Positions 28,910-38,514 of a stretch of 64,000 nucleotides of DNA are shown piece by piece. The DNA comes from Bradyrhizobium sp. ISRA430 (GTDB taxonomy: Bacteria > Pseudomonadota > Alphaproteobacteria > Rhizobiales > Xanthobacteraceae): the NCBI RefSeq assembly GCF_029909975.1, contig NZ_CP094516.1, positions 1,674,001 through 1,738,000 of the forward strand, in the 5' to 3' direction. Within the stretch, counting starts at the first letter, position 1; each line of letters starts with the position of its first letter. The notes under the pieces were generated by a model. It was not told the origin of the DNA. It saw only the letters and a list, made by a program, of their open reading frames with translations, and did not search any database. Position numbers and translations under genes: made by a program.

Positions 28910-29710
28910 CTACGCCGCCGCCTGCTCGCGCGGCTGGTAGATCGCGGTGTGGTGGCAGTGCGCCAACGGCGTTTCCCCGTTGGCGACGACCAGCGCGTCG
29001 AGCTCGACGAAGCGATGGCCCTTCTTCTCGTAGTTCGCGATGACCTTCGCCCGCGCGGTGATCTCGTCGCCGGCACGCGCGGCCGACAAGAGCTGCATGC
29101 GGCTGCCGACATGGATCCACGGGCCCAAAATCGTGTTGTCGACCAGCACGCGGTTCATGACCCGCTGGATCAGGCCTGGATGGCCAAGCCCTTCGCGCGC
29201 GAACATCGGATCGGCCTCGCGGATGTCGGCGAGATAGTCGGCAGCGTCCTGCCCGGCCCAGCGGCGCGGCACTGTCCCGAGCCATTTGCCCGCCTCGAAT
29301 GTCGCGGGGCTGATCGGCTTGCGCTCGGTCACGGCCGGGACCGCGACATAGTCGTTCAAAGCCACCGCCGGCGCGGCAGCCGGCAGCGAGGCGGTGCCGG
29401 TCGCGCAGAGCTCGGTGCGGCTGAACACCTCGATCGTGAGCAACTCGTTGTGCTCGGTCGCATCGATATCGGCGGCCTCGCCGTCATAGACCGGCTTGAT
29501 GAAGCGCGCCTCGATCAGCCCACGCGCAAGGAAATCGCGGCCCCAGCGGGCGATCGGCACATGCATCATGTAGGCGAAGACATCGGCGCCGGGCACCAAT
29601 CCACCGGAAAAGCCGAAGCGGCGCGCCACCGTATCGTCATGCATCTTGTTTTCGGACTGCTTGGCCGTGTTGTAGGCCTGCACGCGATAGGTTTCGAGCC
29701 GGTTCGGCAT
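28910..29710 (-). CDS. MaoC-like/hotdog-fold hydratase or hypothetical protein
   Basis: A 266-residue protein with two hotdog-like halves. The first (about 15-85) has YNTAKQSENKMHDDTVARRFGFSGGLVPGADVFAYM, matching the start of MaoC-type dehydratases, with His and Asp at HDD. The second half has GSRMQLLSAARAGDEITARAKVIANYEKKGHRFVELDALVVAN, a common double-hotdog pattern. GGAAGGTG lies upstream of the start. It is divergent from the DUF188 gene. Hydratase activity on a hydroxyacyl-CoA is plausible but unproven. Confidence 0.72.
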   Translation of the reverse strand: MPNRLETYRVQAYNTAKQSENKMHDDTVARRFGFSGGLVPGADVFAYMMHVPIARWGRDFLARGLIEARFIKPVYDGEAADIDATEHNELLTIEVFSRTELCATGTASLPAAAPAVALNDYVAVPAVTERKPISPATFEAGKWLGTVPRRWAGQDAADYLADIREADPMFAREGLGHPGLIQRVMNRVLVDNTILGPWIHVGSRMQLLSAARAGDEITARAKVIANYEKKGHRFVELDALVVANGETPLAHCHHTAIYQPREQAAA

Positions 29711-29831
29711 GGGGTTCACCTTCCCTAATTTCTTGCCCTGAATTCTTGTTGTTTCGGGCGCGATGGTAGGGCCTGAGGAACCGGGGTCAATCCCCTCGCC
29801 TTTGCGGCCCGAATGGGGTACCACGCCGCCG

Positions 29832-30323
29832 ATGACTGACACCACCACCCGCATCTATGTCGACGCCGACGCCTGTCCGGTGAAGGACGAGATCTATCGC
29901 GTCGCGATCCGGCACGGCGTGCCGGTGAGCGTGGTCGCCGGCAATTTCATCCGCGTGCCCCAGGATCCGCTGATCGAGCGTGTCGCGGCGGGCGCCGGCA
30001 TGGATGCGGCCGACGACTGGATCGCGGAGCGCGCCGGTCCCGGCGACGTCGTCGTGACATCAGACATTCCGCTGGCAAGCCGCTGCGTGAAGGCGGGCGC
30101 GGACGTCATCGCGCCGAACGGCAAGCCGTTCACGGAAGAGTCGATCGGCATGACGCTCGCGGTGCGCAACCTGATGACTGACCTCCGCTCGGCGGGCGAA
30201 GTCACCGGCGGTCCCAGATCCTTCGCGCCGCGCGACCGCTCCGCGTTCCTCTCGGCGCTCGACCAGACACTGCGCCGGATTCAGCGTCGCCGCCCCGAGC
30301 AGGCCATAGCGAGCGAGGGCTGA
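29832..30323 (+). CDS. DUF188 (YaiI/YqxD) family protein
   Basis: A 163-residue member of the UPF0178/DUF188 family, recognised by [17 protein letters not shown], by [13 protein letters not shown], and by [21 protein letters not shown]. These resemble PIN-like acidic clusters. An upstream in-frame start at 29763 adds a non-conserved tail and was rejected. The downstream ABC-F start follows after 2 bases, so they are probably co-transcribed. Function unknown. Confidence 0.92.
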   Translation: MTDTTTRIYVDADACPVKDEIYRVAIRHGVPVSVVAGNFIRVPQDPLIERVAAGAGMDAADDWIAERAGPGDVVVTSDIPLASRCVKAGADVIAPNGKPFTEESIGMTLAVRNLMTDLRSAGEVTGGPRSFAPRDRSAFLSALDQTLRRIQRRRPEQAIASEG

Positions 30324-30325
30324 TC

Positions 30326-32137
30326 GTGGCGCCGCCGCTGATCCAACTGAAGGACATCAGGCTGACCTTTGGCGGCACCCCGCTTCTGACCGGCGTCGAG
30401 CTCAACGTCGCGCCAAGCGAGCGCGTCTGCCTGATCGGCCGCAACGGCTCCGGCAAGTCGACGCTGCTGAAGATTGCGGCGGGACTCGTCGAGGCCGACG
30501 CCGGCACGCGCTTCGTGCAGCCGGGCGCGACGGTTCGCTATTTGCCGCAGGAGCCGGATTTCGGCGACCACAAAACCACGCTTGCCTACGTCGAGGCCGG
30601 GCTCGCGCCCGGCGATGACCATCACCAGGCGCGCTATCTGCTGGAGCAGCTCGGGCTGACCGGCGAGGAGACTCCCGCAAATCTCTCCGGCGGTGAAGCA
30701 CGGCGCGCGGCGCTCGCGCGCGTGCTGGCGCCCTCGCCCGACATCCTGCTTTTGGACGAGCCGACCAATCATCTCGACCTCACCACCATCGAATGGCTGG
30801 AGAAGGAGCTCGACAGCCGGCGCAGCGCGCTGGTCTTGATCAGCCATGACCGCCGTTTCCTCACCAACCTCTCGCGCTCCACGGCCTGGCTCGATCGCGG
30901 CAAGATCAAGCAGATCGACCGCGGCTTTGCCGCATTCGAGGCCTGGCGCGACGGGGTGCTGGCCGAGGAGGAGCGCGACCAGCACAAGCTCGACCGCAAG
31001 ATCGTCGACGAGGAGCGTTGGCTGCGCCACGGCGTCTCCGGCCGGCGCAAGCGCAACGTCAAGCGGCTCGCCAATCTGCACGCGCTCCGCGCGCAGCGGC
31101 GCAACTATCGCGGCACGGCCGGCAGCGCCAGTCTCGCGGCGGCGGAAGCGGAGCAGTCCGGCAAGCTGGTGATCGAAGCCAAGGGCGTCAGCAAGGCCTA
31201 TGGCGAGCGCAACATCGTCGAGAATTTCTCCACCCGGATCCAGCGCGGCGACCGCCTCGGCATCATCGGGCCGAACGGCGCCGGCAAGACCACGCTGGTC
31301 AATCTGCTCACCGGCGGCGCGCAGCCCGACTCCGGGACGGTGCGGTTAGGGGCCAATCTGGAGATGGCGACCCTCGACCAACACCGCGAAAGCCTCGATC
31401 CCAAATCGACGCTGGCCGAAGCCCTGACAGGCGGCCGCGGCGACCACGTCATGGTTGGCGGCAAGCCGAAGCATGTCGTCGGCTACATGAAAGACTTTCT
31501 GTTCGCGCAGGAGCAGCGCGGCACGCCGCTCGAAGTGCTTTCGGGCGGCGAGCGCGGCCGGCTGATGCTGGCGCGCGCGCTGGCCAAGCCCTCGAACCTT
31601 CTCGTGTTGGACGAACCGACCAACGATCTCGACCTCGAGACGCTCGACGTGCTGGAAGAGATGCTCGGCGACTACGAAGGCACGGTGATCCTGATCAGTC
31701 ACGACCGCGACTTCCTCGACCGCGTCGTCACCTCCGTGATCGCACCCGATGGCGACGGCAGATGGATCGAATATGCCGGCGGCTACAGCGATATGCTGGC
31801 GCAGCGCGGCGCCGACCTGAAGCGCGAGACGGTCAAGGGGCAGCCTGTCGCGGAAAAGAAGGAAGAGCGGCCCGTTGCTCCGACGTCGGCGCCGAAACGC
31901 CGGTTGAGCTTCAACGAGAAGCACGCGCTCGAAACGCTGCCCAAGAAGATCGAGACGCTTCACGCCGATATTGCAAAACTGCAGCGCGTGCTCGACGATC
32001 CCGGTCTCTACGCCAAGGATCGCAAGACATTCGACGATACGTCCGCCGCGATCGCCAAGGCCCACGAAGAACTTTCCGCTGCTGAAGACCGCTGGCTCGA
32101 ACTTGAAATGCTCCGCGAAGAGATTGAACAGGCTTAA
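30326..32137 (+). CDS. ABC-F family ATPase (Uup-like)
   Basis: A 603-residue cytoplasmic protein with two ABC cassettes and no membrane segments. The first has GRNGSGKST, LSGGEARRAALAR and LLLDEPTNHLDL; the second has GPNGAGKTT, LSGGERGRLMLAR and LVLDEPTNDLDLE. A charged C-terminal coiled coil (about 530-600) is the Uup-type extension, linked to DNA or ribosome binding. The start is GTG at 30326. ABC-F proteins act on ribosomes or Holliday-like DNA. It lies between DUF188 and the DSD1-type enzyme, probably in one operon. Confidence 0.93.
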   Translation: MAPPLIQLKDIRLTFGGTPLLTGVELNVAPSERVCLIGRNGSGKSTLLKIAAGLVEADAGTRFVQPGATVRYLPQEPDFGDHKTTLAYVEAGLAPGDDHHQARYLLEQLGLTGEETPANLSGGEARRAALARVLAPSPDILLLDEPTNHLDLTTIEWLEKELDSRRSALVLISHDRRFLTNLSRSTAWLDRGKIKQIDRGFAAFEAWRDGVLAEEERDQHKLDRKIVDEERWLRHGVSGRRKRNVKRLANLHALRAQRRNYRGTAGSASLAAAEAEQSGKLVIEAKGVSKAYGERNIVENFSTRIQRGDRLGIIGPNGAGKTTLVNLLTGGAQPDSGTVRLGANLEMATLDQHRESLDPKSTLAEALTGGRGDHVMVGGKPKHVVGYMKDFLFAQEQRGTPLEVLSGGERGRLMLARALAKPSNLLVLDEPTNDLDLETLDVLEEMLGDYEGTVILISHDRDFLDRVVTSVIAPDGDGRWIEYAGGYSDMLAQRGADLKRETVKGQPVAEKKEERPVAPTSAPKRRLSFNEKHALETLPKKIETLHADIAKLQRVLDDPGLYAKDRKTFDDTSAAIAKAHEELSAAEDRWLELEMLREEIEQA

Positions 32138-32139
32138 CC

Positions 32140-33219
32140 ATGACAACGACTCTCGCCGCCAAGATCGCCCGTGAATATGGCACGCCCTGTGCCGTCATCG
32201 ACATGGACAAGGTCGAGCGCAACATCGCGCGGATCCAGAAGGCCTGCAATGAGGCCGGCGTCGCCAACCGGCCGCACATCAAGACACACAAGAACCCGAC
32301 GCTCGCCAAGATGCAGATCGCGGCGGGGGCCAAGGGCATCACCTGCCAGAAGCTCGGCGAGGCCGAGATCATGGCCAATGCCGGCATCGACAATATCCTG
32401 ATCAGCTACAATCTGCTCGGCGAGGAGAAGATGGCGCGTCTCGGCGCGCTGCAGGCGAAGGCCAACATGACGGTGGCCGCCGACAATTCGACCGTGGTCG
32501 CCGGCCTGCCCAAGGCTGCGGCCGCCTCCGGCCGTCCACTGTCGGTCGTGGTGGAATGCGACACGGGGCGCAAGCGCGCCGGCGTCGAGACGCCGGCCGA
32601 GGCGGTGGCGCTGGCACGCGAGATCGCGGCATCGAAGGGGCTGCAATTCGCCGGGTTCATGATGTACCCGACCGAGACCGGCTGGGCCGAGGCGCAGAAA
32701 TTCTACGATGAGGCGCTGGCGGGCGTGCGCGCGCACGGGCTGGAGGCCCCGATCGTGTCGACCGGCGGCACGCCCAACCTCGTCAATCTCGGCAAGCTCA
32801 AGGGCGGCACCGAGCACCGCTTCGGCACCTACATCTACAACGACCGCATGCAGGTCGCGGCCGGCTCCGCCACCTGGGACGACTGCGCTCTGCACATCTA
32901 TTCGACGGTCGTCAGCCGCGCGGCGCCCGAGCGCGGCATCCTCGATGCCGGCTCGAAGACGCTGACGACGGACACCGGCGGCCTCGACGGCCACGGCCTG
33001 ATCCTGGAGCATCCCGAAGCCAGGATCGCGCGCTTCGCCGAAGAGCACGGCTTCCTCGACCTCTCCCGCAGCAACACCCGCCCGAACGTCGGCGACGTCG
33101 TGCGCATCGTGCCCAATCACGTTTGCGTCGTCGTCAACATGATGGACGAGGTGGTGATGGTCCGTGGCGAGGAGATCATCGGCGCACTGCCGGTGGCGGC
33201 AAGAGGCAAGCTGCGCTAG
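32140..33219 (+). CDS. DSD1-type PLP-dependent aldolase/dehydratase (D-threonine aldolase-like)
   Basis: A 359-residue fold-type III PLP enzyme. The N-terminal barrel begins TPCAVIDMDKVERNIARIQ; the PLP lysine is in RPHIKTHKNP. The C-terminal domain shows STGGTPNL and ends in a conserved metal site motif PNHVCVVVNMMDE, as in D-serine dehydratases and D-threonine aldolases, which need a divalent metal. It begins 2 bases after the ABC-F stop. Exact substrate (D-serine, D-threonine or a hydroxy amino acid) is not determined. Confidence 0.9.
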   Translation: MTTTLAAKIAREYGTPCAVIDMDKVERNIARIQKACNEAGVANRPHIKTHKNPTLAKMQIAAGAKGITCQKLGEAEIMANAGIDNILISYNLLGEEKMARLGALQAKANMTVAADNSTVVAGLPKAAAASGRPLSVVVECDTGRKRAGVETPAEAVALAREIAASKGLQFAGFMMYPTETGWAEAQKFYDEALAGVRAHGLEAPIVSTGGTPNLVNLGKLKGGTEHRFGTYIYNDRMQVAAGSATWDDCALHIYSTVVSRAAPERGILDAGSKTLTTDTGGLDGHGLILEHPEARIARFAEEHGFLDLSRSNTRPNVGDVVRIVPNHVCVVVNMMDEVVMVRGEEIIGALPVAARGKLR

Positions 33220-34118
33220 GCGCCGATCAGCGCCTGCAGTTCGCGATCCAGCCCGTCGCGGAACAGCTTGATCGGACGCGCCAGCCGGCCGGCGGGCGGG
33301 CGATGCACGATCCACGCGCGCACCGCGGGATTGAAATCCCGCGCCGCGACCGGCTTGAGCTTGTCGCGAAACGCGCTCCGCTTCAGCCCGATCGGCGTCA
33401 CAAGGCCGACGCCGAGGCCGCGCGCGACCAGAGACAGGCGAAGCTCGCTGTCGAGCGCCTCGACGGCAATGTTGAACGGCAGATGCTCGGCATCGAACCG
33501 GCGCTTGAGCGTGTCGCGAAAGCCGCAGCCGTCCTGGTTGATCACCCATGATATTTGCGACAGGCGCTCCAGATCGACGATGCGCGGGATCTTCATGTCG
33601 CGCGCAACGACGAACACCACCGGCTGCGCGCCGAGATCGTCTGCGACGAGGTCGGCTGGCGGTACTGCGCCATCGGGCAGGCAAATCGCGGCCGCGTCGA
33701 GTTCGTTGCGGCAGACCCGCTCGACCTGGTTGGGCGACCAGCCCGAGACGATGCGCACGCTCAGCGCCGGAAATTCGGCGCGCACGGCATCGAGCGGTGC
33801 AGTGAGCCCGGCCTCGGAGAGAAACGGCGTGAGCCCCAGCCTGAACTCGCCGCGCACTACGCCGTCATTGGCGACTCCCGACTTGAGATCGTCCAGCATC
33901 CTGAGCAGGCGGCGGCCCTGCTCATAGGCCTCATAGCCCGCGGCCGTCGGCTTCAGCGGCTTCGAGAGCCGATCCAGGAGCTGCGCACCCAGCATCTCCT
34001 CGAGATTCTGGATGCGCCGTGTCACGCCGGGCTGGGTGAGGTTGAGGCGCGCTGAGGCCGCAACGATCGATCCGGTCTCGACCACTGCGACGAAGGCGAC
34101 AAGGTCATGGGTGTTCAT
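33216..34118 (-). CDS. LysR-family transcriptional regulator
   Basis: A 300-residue LysR regulator with the helix-turn-helix at 1-62 (LVAFVAVVETGSIVAASARLNLTQPGVTRRIQNLEEMLGAQLLDR). It overlaps the convergent DSD1 stop by four bases. It diverges from an MFS gene 91 bases away; GCATATT occurs twice in that gap (34128 and 34159), 31 bases apart, which could be repeated half-sites. The MFS gene is therefore the probable target, but no ligand is inferred. Confidence 0.92.
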   Translation of the reverse strand: MNTHDLVAFVAVVETGSIVAASARLNLTQPGVTRRIQNLEEMLGAQLLDRLSKPLKPTAAGYEAYEQGRRLLRMLDDLKSGVANDGVVRGEFRLGLTPFLSEAGLTAPLDAVRAEFPALSVRIVSGWSPNQVERVCRNELDAAAICLPDGAVPPADLVADDLGAQPVVFVVARDMKIPRIVDLERLSQISWVINQDGCGFRDTLKRRFDAEHLPFNIAVEALDSELRLSLVARGLGVGLVTPIGLKRSAFRDKLKPVAARDFNPAVRAWIVHRPPAGRLARPIKLFRDGLDRELQALIGA

Positions 34119-34209
34119 AACGAACTCGCATATTCTTTATAGGCTTATTTGAATTGTAGCATATTAGGGAGCCCGCTTAAAGGACCCGCATCACAGCCTG
34201 CGAGGTCCC

Positions 34210-35427
34210 ATGACCATCTTCGAAACCACCAAGCTTGCGCCCGCAAAGCAGCGTGCCGAGCGATCCCTGATCTGGCTCGGCGCCGTCACCACCGGCGTCG
34301 TCGTCACCAACCTGTTCGCGCCGCAGATTCTGGTTGGCCTGATCGGCCGGTCGCTGGCCATGACCGCCTGGCAGGCGGGCCTCGTCAGCACGCTCACGCT
34401 GCTCGGCTATGCGCTCGGCCTGTTACTACTGGTGCCACTCGTCGACCTCATCGAGAACCGGCGCCTGATCCTGCGGACACTCGGCTGCGCCATTCTCGCT
34501 GCCCTTGCGACGGCGCTCGCGCCGACGCCGTCGCTTCTGCTGCTGGCCACCTTCGTCCTCGGCGCCTCCTGCGCGGCCATCCAGATGATGGTCCCCCTCG
34601 TGGCGTCCATGGTGGCGCCGGAGCGTCGCGGCCAAGCCATCGGCGAGGTCATGAGCGGATTGATGATCGGCATCCTGTTGTCGCGCCCCGCGGCGAGCCT
34701 CATCGCCGATCTCTGGAGCTGGCGTGCCTACTACCTCCTCTCGGCCATCCTGATGGCGTTACTTCTGGGCGCGCTCGGCCGCTATCTGCCGACGCTGCAA
34801 CCGGCGGCCGGTGAAAGCTACGGCGAATTGCTGCGTTCCTTCCCAAGGCTCCTGCGGGAAGAGCCTGTGCTGCGCGTGCGGGCCTGGACCGCGGCGCTGG
34901 TCATGGCGTCCTTCACTGCGTTCTGGGCCGCGGTCGCGCTGCGGCTGCCGGACGTGCCATTCGCCCTCGACGCCAAGGGAATTGCGGCTTTCGCCCTGAT
35001 CGGCGTGGCCGGCGCAGCCGCGACATCGCTGGCCGGCCGCTGGGGCGACAAAGGCTGGGCGCGCCCGATGTTCCTTGCGGCCCATCTGCTCATCATCGCC
35101 TCGCTCGCGCTCTGTGCCTGGGCCGGTGTGATGGAATCACGAATAGTCGCCCTGCTTGTATTGAGCCTCGGCACGATCCTGCTCGATGTCGGCATCACCA
35201 CCGACCAGACGCTGGGCCGCCGCGCCATCAACCTGCTGCGTCCCGAAGCGCGCGGCCGCATCAACGGCCTGTTCGTTGCGCTGTTCTTCATCGGCGGTGG
35301 CGTCGGCGCTGCCGCGGCGTCGCTGGCCTGGACTTACGGCGGCTGGACCATGGTCTGTGTCGTCGCCGCGAGTTTTGGCGTGCTCGGTCTCCTCACCGAT
35401 CTCATGACCAGGACCGGTACGTCATGA
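34210..35427 (+). CDS. MFS transporter
   Basis: A 405-residue, 12-helix major facilitator of the inner-membrane arabinose-efflux type, with the first helix TTGVVVTNLFAPQILVGLIG, loop residues LVDLIENRRLIL in place of a canonical motif A, and a central break near 205-220. Divergent from LysR, which probably controls it. Substrate unknown. Confidence 0.9.
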   Translation: MTIFETTKLAPAKQRAERSLIWLGAVTTGVVVTNLFAPQILVGLIGRSLAMTAWQAGLVSTLTLLGYALGLLLLVPLVDLIENRRLILRTLGCAILAALATALAPTPSLLLLATFVLGASCAAIQMMVPLVASMVAPERRGQAIGEVMSGLMIGILLSRPAASLIADLWSWRAYYLLSAILMALLLGALGRYLPTLQPAAGESYGELLRSFPRLLREEPVLRVRAWTAALVMASFTAFWAAVALRLPDVPFALDAKGIAAFALIGVAGAAATSLAGRWGDKGWARPMFLAAHLLIIASLALCAWAGVMESRIVALLVLSLGTILLDVGITTDQTLGRRAINLLRPEARGRINGLFVALFFIGGGVGAAAASLAWTYGGWTMVCVVAASFGVLGLLTDLMTRTGTS

Positions 35428-35476
35428 CGCGCCCGCGCCATCCTTCGAGGCTCGCAGCGAAGGCCTCGGCGGCGTT

Positions 35477-36709
35477 CTAGGAACGTTTCAGCCACTCCAA
35501 CGCACCCCGCCCCGCGGCGGCGCCAGTCGCAAACGAGGCCTGAAGCAAGTAGCCACCAGTCGGCGCTTCCCAGTCGAGCATCTCACCGGCTGCGAACACG
35601 CCCGGCAGCTTGCGGATCATCCAGCTCGCGTCGATCTCACTGAAGGAAATGCCTCCGGCACTCGAGATCGCGCGCGCGATTGGCGCAACGCCGGTGAGCT
35701 TGATCGGCACGGCGTTGACGAGCTCGGCCAATCGCTCGGCCGGCATTGCCGATAATGATTGGCCTGCCCCGATCGCCGCTTCCTGCAACAATCCGAGCGC
35801 AACGGGCGAAAGCTGCACGGCTTTGCGCAGAAAGTTGGAGAACGACTGCTTGCCGCGCGACACGGACAGACGGCGGACCAGCTCGGCGCGATCGAGGTCA
35901 GGCCGCAAGACGACCTCGAGAGCAGCCTCGCCTCTCGCCGCGATCGCCTCGCGCAACTCAGCCGACAGCGCATAGATCGCGCCGCCTTCGATGCCGGTGC
36001 GCGTGATGGTCGCCTCGCCGCGCACGCGGTGCGGGCCGCAGCTCAGGCCAATGCCCTTGAGCGGCTGGCCTTCGAAGCGCGTGCGGAAGACATCGGACCA
36101 GGCGATGGTGAAGCCGCAATTCGCGGGCCGCAGCGGCGATATCGCAAGCCCTTTGTCGACGAGGATTTGCGTCCAGCCGCCGTCGGAGCCGAGCCGCGGC
36201 CAGCTTGCGCCGCCGAGCGCCAGCACGGTGAGGCGGGCTGCAACAGCGGACGTGCCGCCGGGTGCCCGAAACAGCAACCGTCCCTCATCATCCCAGCCGG
36301 TCCAGCGCTGGCGAAAGGCAAAGCGCACGCCGCTGGCATCAAGCCGGCGCAGCCAGGCCCGCAACAAGGGCGATGCCTTGAACGCCTTCGGAAAGACGCG
36401 GCCACTTGAGCCGATAAAGGTCGGCTCGCCCAACCCTTCGCACCAGGCACGCAACGCATCCGGTGGGAAGGCCTCGATCGCCGCTTGCAGGTTCGCCGTC
36501 GCCTCGCGATAGCGCGCCATGAACAGCGGCACTGGCTCGCTGTGCGTGAGGTTGAGCCCACCGCGACCGGCCATCAGGAATTTGCGGCCAGCCGACGGCA
36601 TCGCATCGTAGACGGTGACGTAAGCACCGCCTTGCGCCAGCACCTCCGCCGCCATCAGTCCGGCGGGACCGGCACCGATGACGGCGACGTGGTTTTCGGT
36701 TGAGGTCAT
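35477..36709 (-). CDS. HI0933/BaiN-like flavoprotein (TIGR03862 type)
   Basis: A 410-residue FAD-binding protein with the dinucleotide fold VAVIGAGPAGLMAAEVLAQGG at the start, the family block SAGRKFLMAGRGGLNLTHSE, and the C-terminal AGEMLDWEAPTGGYLLQASFATG. These are hallmarks of the HI0933/BaiN flavoprotein family. Relatives reduce unsaturated steroids in gut bacteria, but the function here is unknown. Convergent with the MFS gene. Confidence 0.93.
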   Translation of the reverse strand: MTSTENHVAVIGAGPAGLMAAEVLAQGGAYVTVYDAMPSAGRKFLMAGRGGLNLTHSEPVPLFMARYREATANLQAAIEAFPPDALRAWCEGLGEPTFIGSSGRVFPKAFKASPLLRAWLRRLDASGVRFAFRQRWTGWDDEGRLLFRAPGGTSAVAARLTVLALGGASWPRLGSDGGWTQILVDKGLAISPLRPANCGFTIAWSDVFRTRFEGQPLKGIGLSCGPHRVRGEATITRTGIEGGAIYALSAELREAIAARGEAALEVVLRPDLDRAELVRRLSVSRGKQSFSNFLRKAVQLSPVALGLLQEAAIGAGQSLSAMPAERLAELVNAVPIKLTGVAPIARAISSAGGISFSEIDASWMIRKLPGVFAAGEMLDWEAPTGGYLLQASFATGAAAGRGALEWLKRS

Positions 36710-36750
36710 GGCGTGAGTTTAGGCCAGATTCTCGCGCCACAAACAGGCTC

Positions 36751-36882
36751 GTCATTCCCGGGCGCGTCCGCTTGGGCACGAGCCCGGAATCCACTAGGCA
36801 ACGCGCTGTGCGGCACGATGGATTCCGGGCTCGATGCTCCGGGCCGCTCTCGCGCAGTCCCGTCGCATCGCCCCGGAACGAC
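36751..36882. repeat. Palindromic repeat, family 2
   Basis: Left arm GTCATTCCCGGGCGCG and GAGCCCGGAATCCA, right arm GATTCCGGGCTC and CCCCGGAACGAC, with a more diverged middle than the copy at 22183. It separates the flavoprotein and the SDR gene. Confidence 0.75.
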
Positions 36883-36887
36883 GGCGG

Positions 36888-37805
36888 TTAGAGTTTGATG
36901 CCGGCGCGGGCCGCGGCCTGCGCCACATATTTCTGCGTTTGCTCGAACGCGCCCGTCAGCGCCTTGGCCTTCGACATATCGCTGATCTCGGCGAAACGCG
37001 CGGCGACGGCGTCGGGGGTCCATTCGGACTCCGGCAGGTTGATGCCCTCGCTCTCCAAAATCTTGATCACCGCGAAGGAGCCGGCACCGGCGCCCATGAT
37101 GGTGCGGGTGGGCGCATCCTCGCTGAGGAGATATTCGACCGCCGGCGTGATCGCGTTCGGCTTCATGAGCTGCAGCGCCTGCGGCGGCAGCAGCTCCTCG
37201 GTCATGCGGGTGGCCGCCGTCGGCGAGATGATGTTGACGCGGATGTCGTTCTTGCGGCCCTCTTCGGCCAGCACGTTCATCAGGCCGACCATGCCGGACT
37301 TCGCCGCGCCGTAATTGGCCTGGCCGAAATTGCCGTAGAGACCGGAGGACGAGGTGGTCAGCACGATGCGGCCGTAGTTGCGGTCGCGCATGCCGGCCCA
37401 GGCCGCCTTGCAGCAATAGAAGGTGCCGACGAGGTGCACGTCGAGCACCTTCTGGAAATCGGTGGTCTCCATCTTGCCGAACGACTTGTCGCGCAGGATG
37501 CCGGCGTTGGCGCAGAGGAGATCGACGCTGCCCCACTCCTTGGTGGCGCGCTCGACCATGGCGGTGACCTGCTCGAAATTCGACACGTCGGCGCCGTCGG
37601 CCATCGCCGTGCCGCCGGCCTTGCGGATCTCCTCGACCACGGCCTCAGCCGGCGAGAGCGAGCCGCCGGTGCCGTCGCGCGCGCCGCCGAAGTCGTTGAC
37701 CACGACCTTGGCGCCGCGGCTCGCCAGCCCCAGCGCATGCGCGCGCCCCAGACCATTGCCCGCGCCGGTGACGATGGCGACGCGTCCGTCAAACCTGATT
37801 GCCAT
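36888..37805 (-). CDS. SDR-family oxidoreductase (3-hydroxyacyl-CoA dehydrogenase-like)
   Basis: A 305-residue short-chain dehydrogenase: TGAGNGLGRAHALGLASRGAKVVVNDFGG at the cofactor site, NAGILRDKSFG, the catalytic Ser in LTTSSSGLYGNFGQANYGAAK with Tyr-x-x-x-Lys. The length and the NDFGG segment match SDRs related to the dehydrogenase part of peroxisomal multifunctional enzyme type 2. It is the last gene of the leftward acyl-CoA group but is separated by a palindromic repeat, so co-transcription is uncertain. Confidence 0.9.
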   Translation of the reverse strand: MAIRFDGRVAIVTGAGNGLGRAHALGLASRGAKVVVNDFGGARDGTGGSLSPAEAVVEEIRKAGGTAMADGADVSNFEQVTAMVERATKEWGSVDLLCANAGILRDKSFGKMETTDFQKVLDVHLVGTFYCCKAAWAGMRDRNYGRIVLTTSSSGLYGNFGQANYGAAKSGMVGLMNVLAEEGRKNDIRVNIISPTAATRMTEELLPPQALQLMKPNAITPAVEYLLSEDAPTRTIMGAGAGSFAVIKILESEGINLPESEWTPDAVAARFAEISDMSKAKALTGAFEQTQKYVAQAAARAGIKL

Positions 37806-37829
37806 GAGTGAAGTCCTGTTCTTCCGTTT

Positions 37830-37972
37830 CCTTCTCCCCTTGTGGGAGAAGGTGGCGCGAAGCGCCGGATGAGGGGTCTCTCTCCACAGATGCGCTCGCG
37901 GAGAGAGACCCCTCACCCGCCTCGCGTTCCGCGAGGCACCCTCTCCCCCAAGGGGAGAGGGTCCGAGTGCAT
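37830..37972. repeat. Palindromic repeat, family 5 (CTCCCC...GGGGAG)
   Basis: CCTTCTCCCCTTGTGGGAGA at the left and ACCCTCTCCCCCAAGGGGAG at the right, with inner arms GAGGGGTCTCTCTCC and GGAGAGAGACCCCTC. It lies between MaoC and SDR genes and may attenuate read-through from the valine operon. Confidence 0.85.
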
Positions 37973-38000
37973 CGATTGGAGAGCTTTTGAGCAGCGATGG

Positions 38001-38023
38001 ATTGCCGGGTCAAGCCCGGCAAT
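38001..38023. repeat. Short perfect hairpin
   Basis: ATTGCCGGG (38001-38009) and CCCGGCAAT (38015-38023) with a TCAAG loop. It sits 12 bases after the MaoC stop and could end or protect the upstream operon message, or be a solo half of the REP-like elements. No T-run. Confidence 0.55.
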
Positions 38024-38034
38024 GACGGGCACGC

Positions 38035-38514
38035 TCAGGCGAAATAGATCAACCCGAGCCACTCGGCGACCAGCGCCGGCTTGTCCTCGCCTTCGATCTC
38101 CACCGTGACGTTGGTGCGGGACTGCAATTCGTTGGGCTTGCGCAGCTTGGCTTCAGTCAGCACGAAGCGGCCGCGGACGCGCTTTCCGGCGCGGACCGGC
38201 GAGATGAAGCGCAGCTTGTCAAAACCGTAGTTCACGCCCATCGTGGTGCCGGCGATGACCGGCATCACCTCGTAGGACATGATCGACAGCAGCGACATCG
38301 TCAGGAAGCCGTGCGCGATGGTGGTGCCGAAAGCCGTCTCCTTCTTCGCACGCTCGGGATCGACATGGATGAACTGGTGATCCTCGATCACGTCGGCATA
38401 GCTATTGATGCGGGGCTGGTCGATCAGGTGCCACGACGACACGCCGACCTCCTTGCCGACCAGGGCCTGATAGGCCTCAAGGGAAATCGGCGGCTTCTTC
38501 CAAACTTCGTTCAC
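38035..38514 (-). CDS. MaoC-family dehydratase
   Basis: A 159-residue single-hotdog MaoC protein. The pattern is YQALVGKEVGVSSWHLIDQPRINSYADVIEDHQFIHVDPERAK, including the catalytic Asp-His of the hydratase-2 motif, then GFLTMSLLS. It hydrates enoyl-CoA. The start codon is GTG directly after the acyl-CoA synthetase stop, implying translational coupling in the operon. Confidence 0.9.
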   Translation of the reverse strand: MNEVWKKPPISLEAYQALVGKEVGVSSWHLIDQPRINSYADVIEDHQFIHVDPERAKKETAFGTTIAHGFLTMSLLSIMSYEVMPVIAGTTMGVNYGFDKLRFISPVRAGKRVRGRFVLTEAKLRKPNELQSRTNVTVEIEGEDKPALVAEWLGLIYFA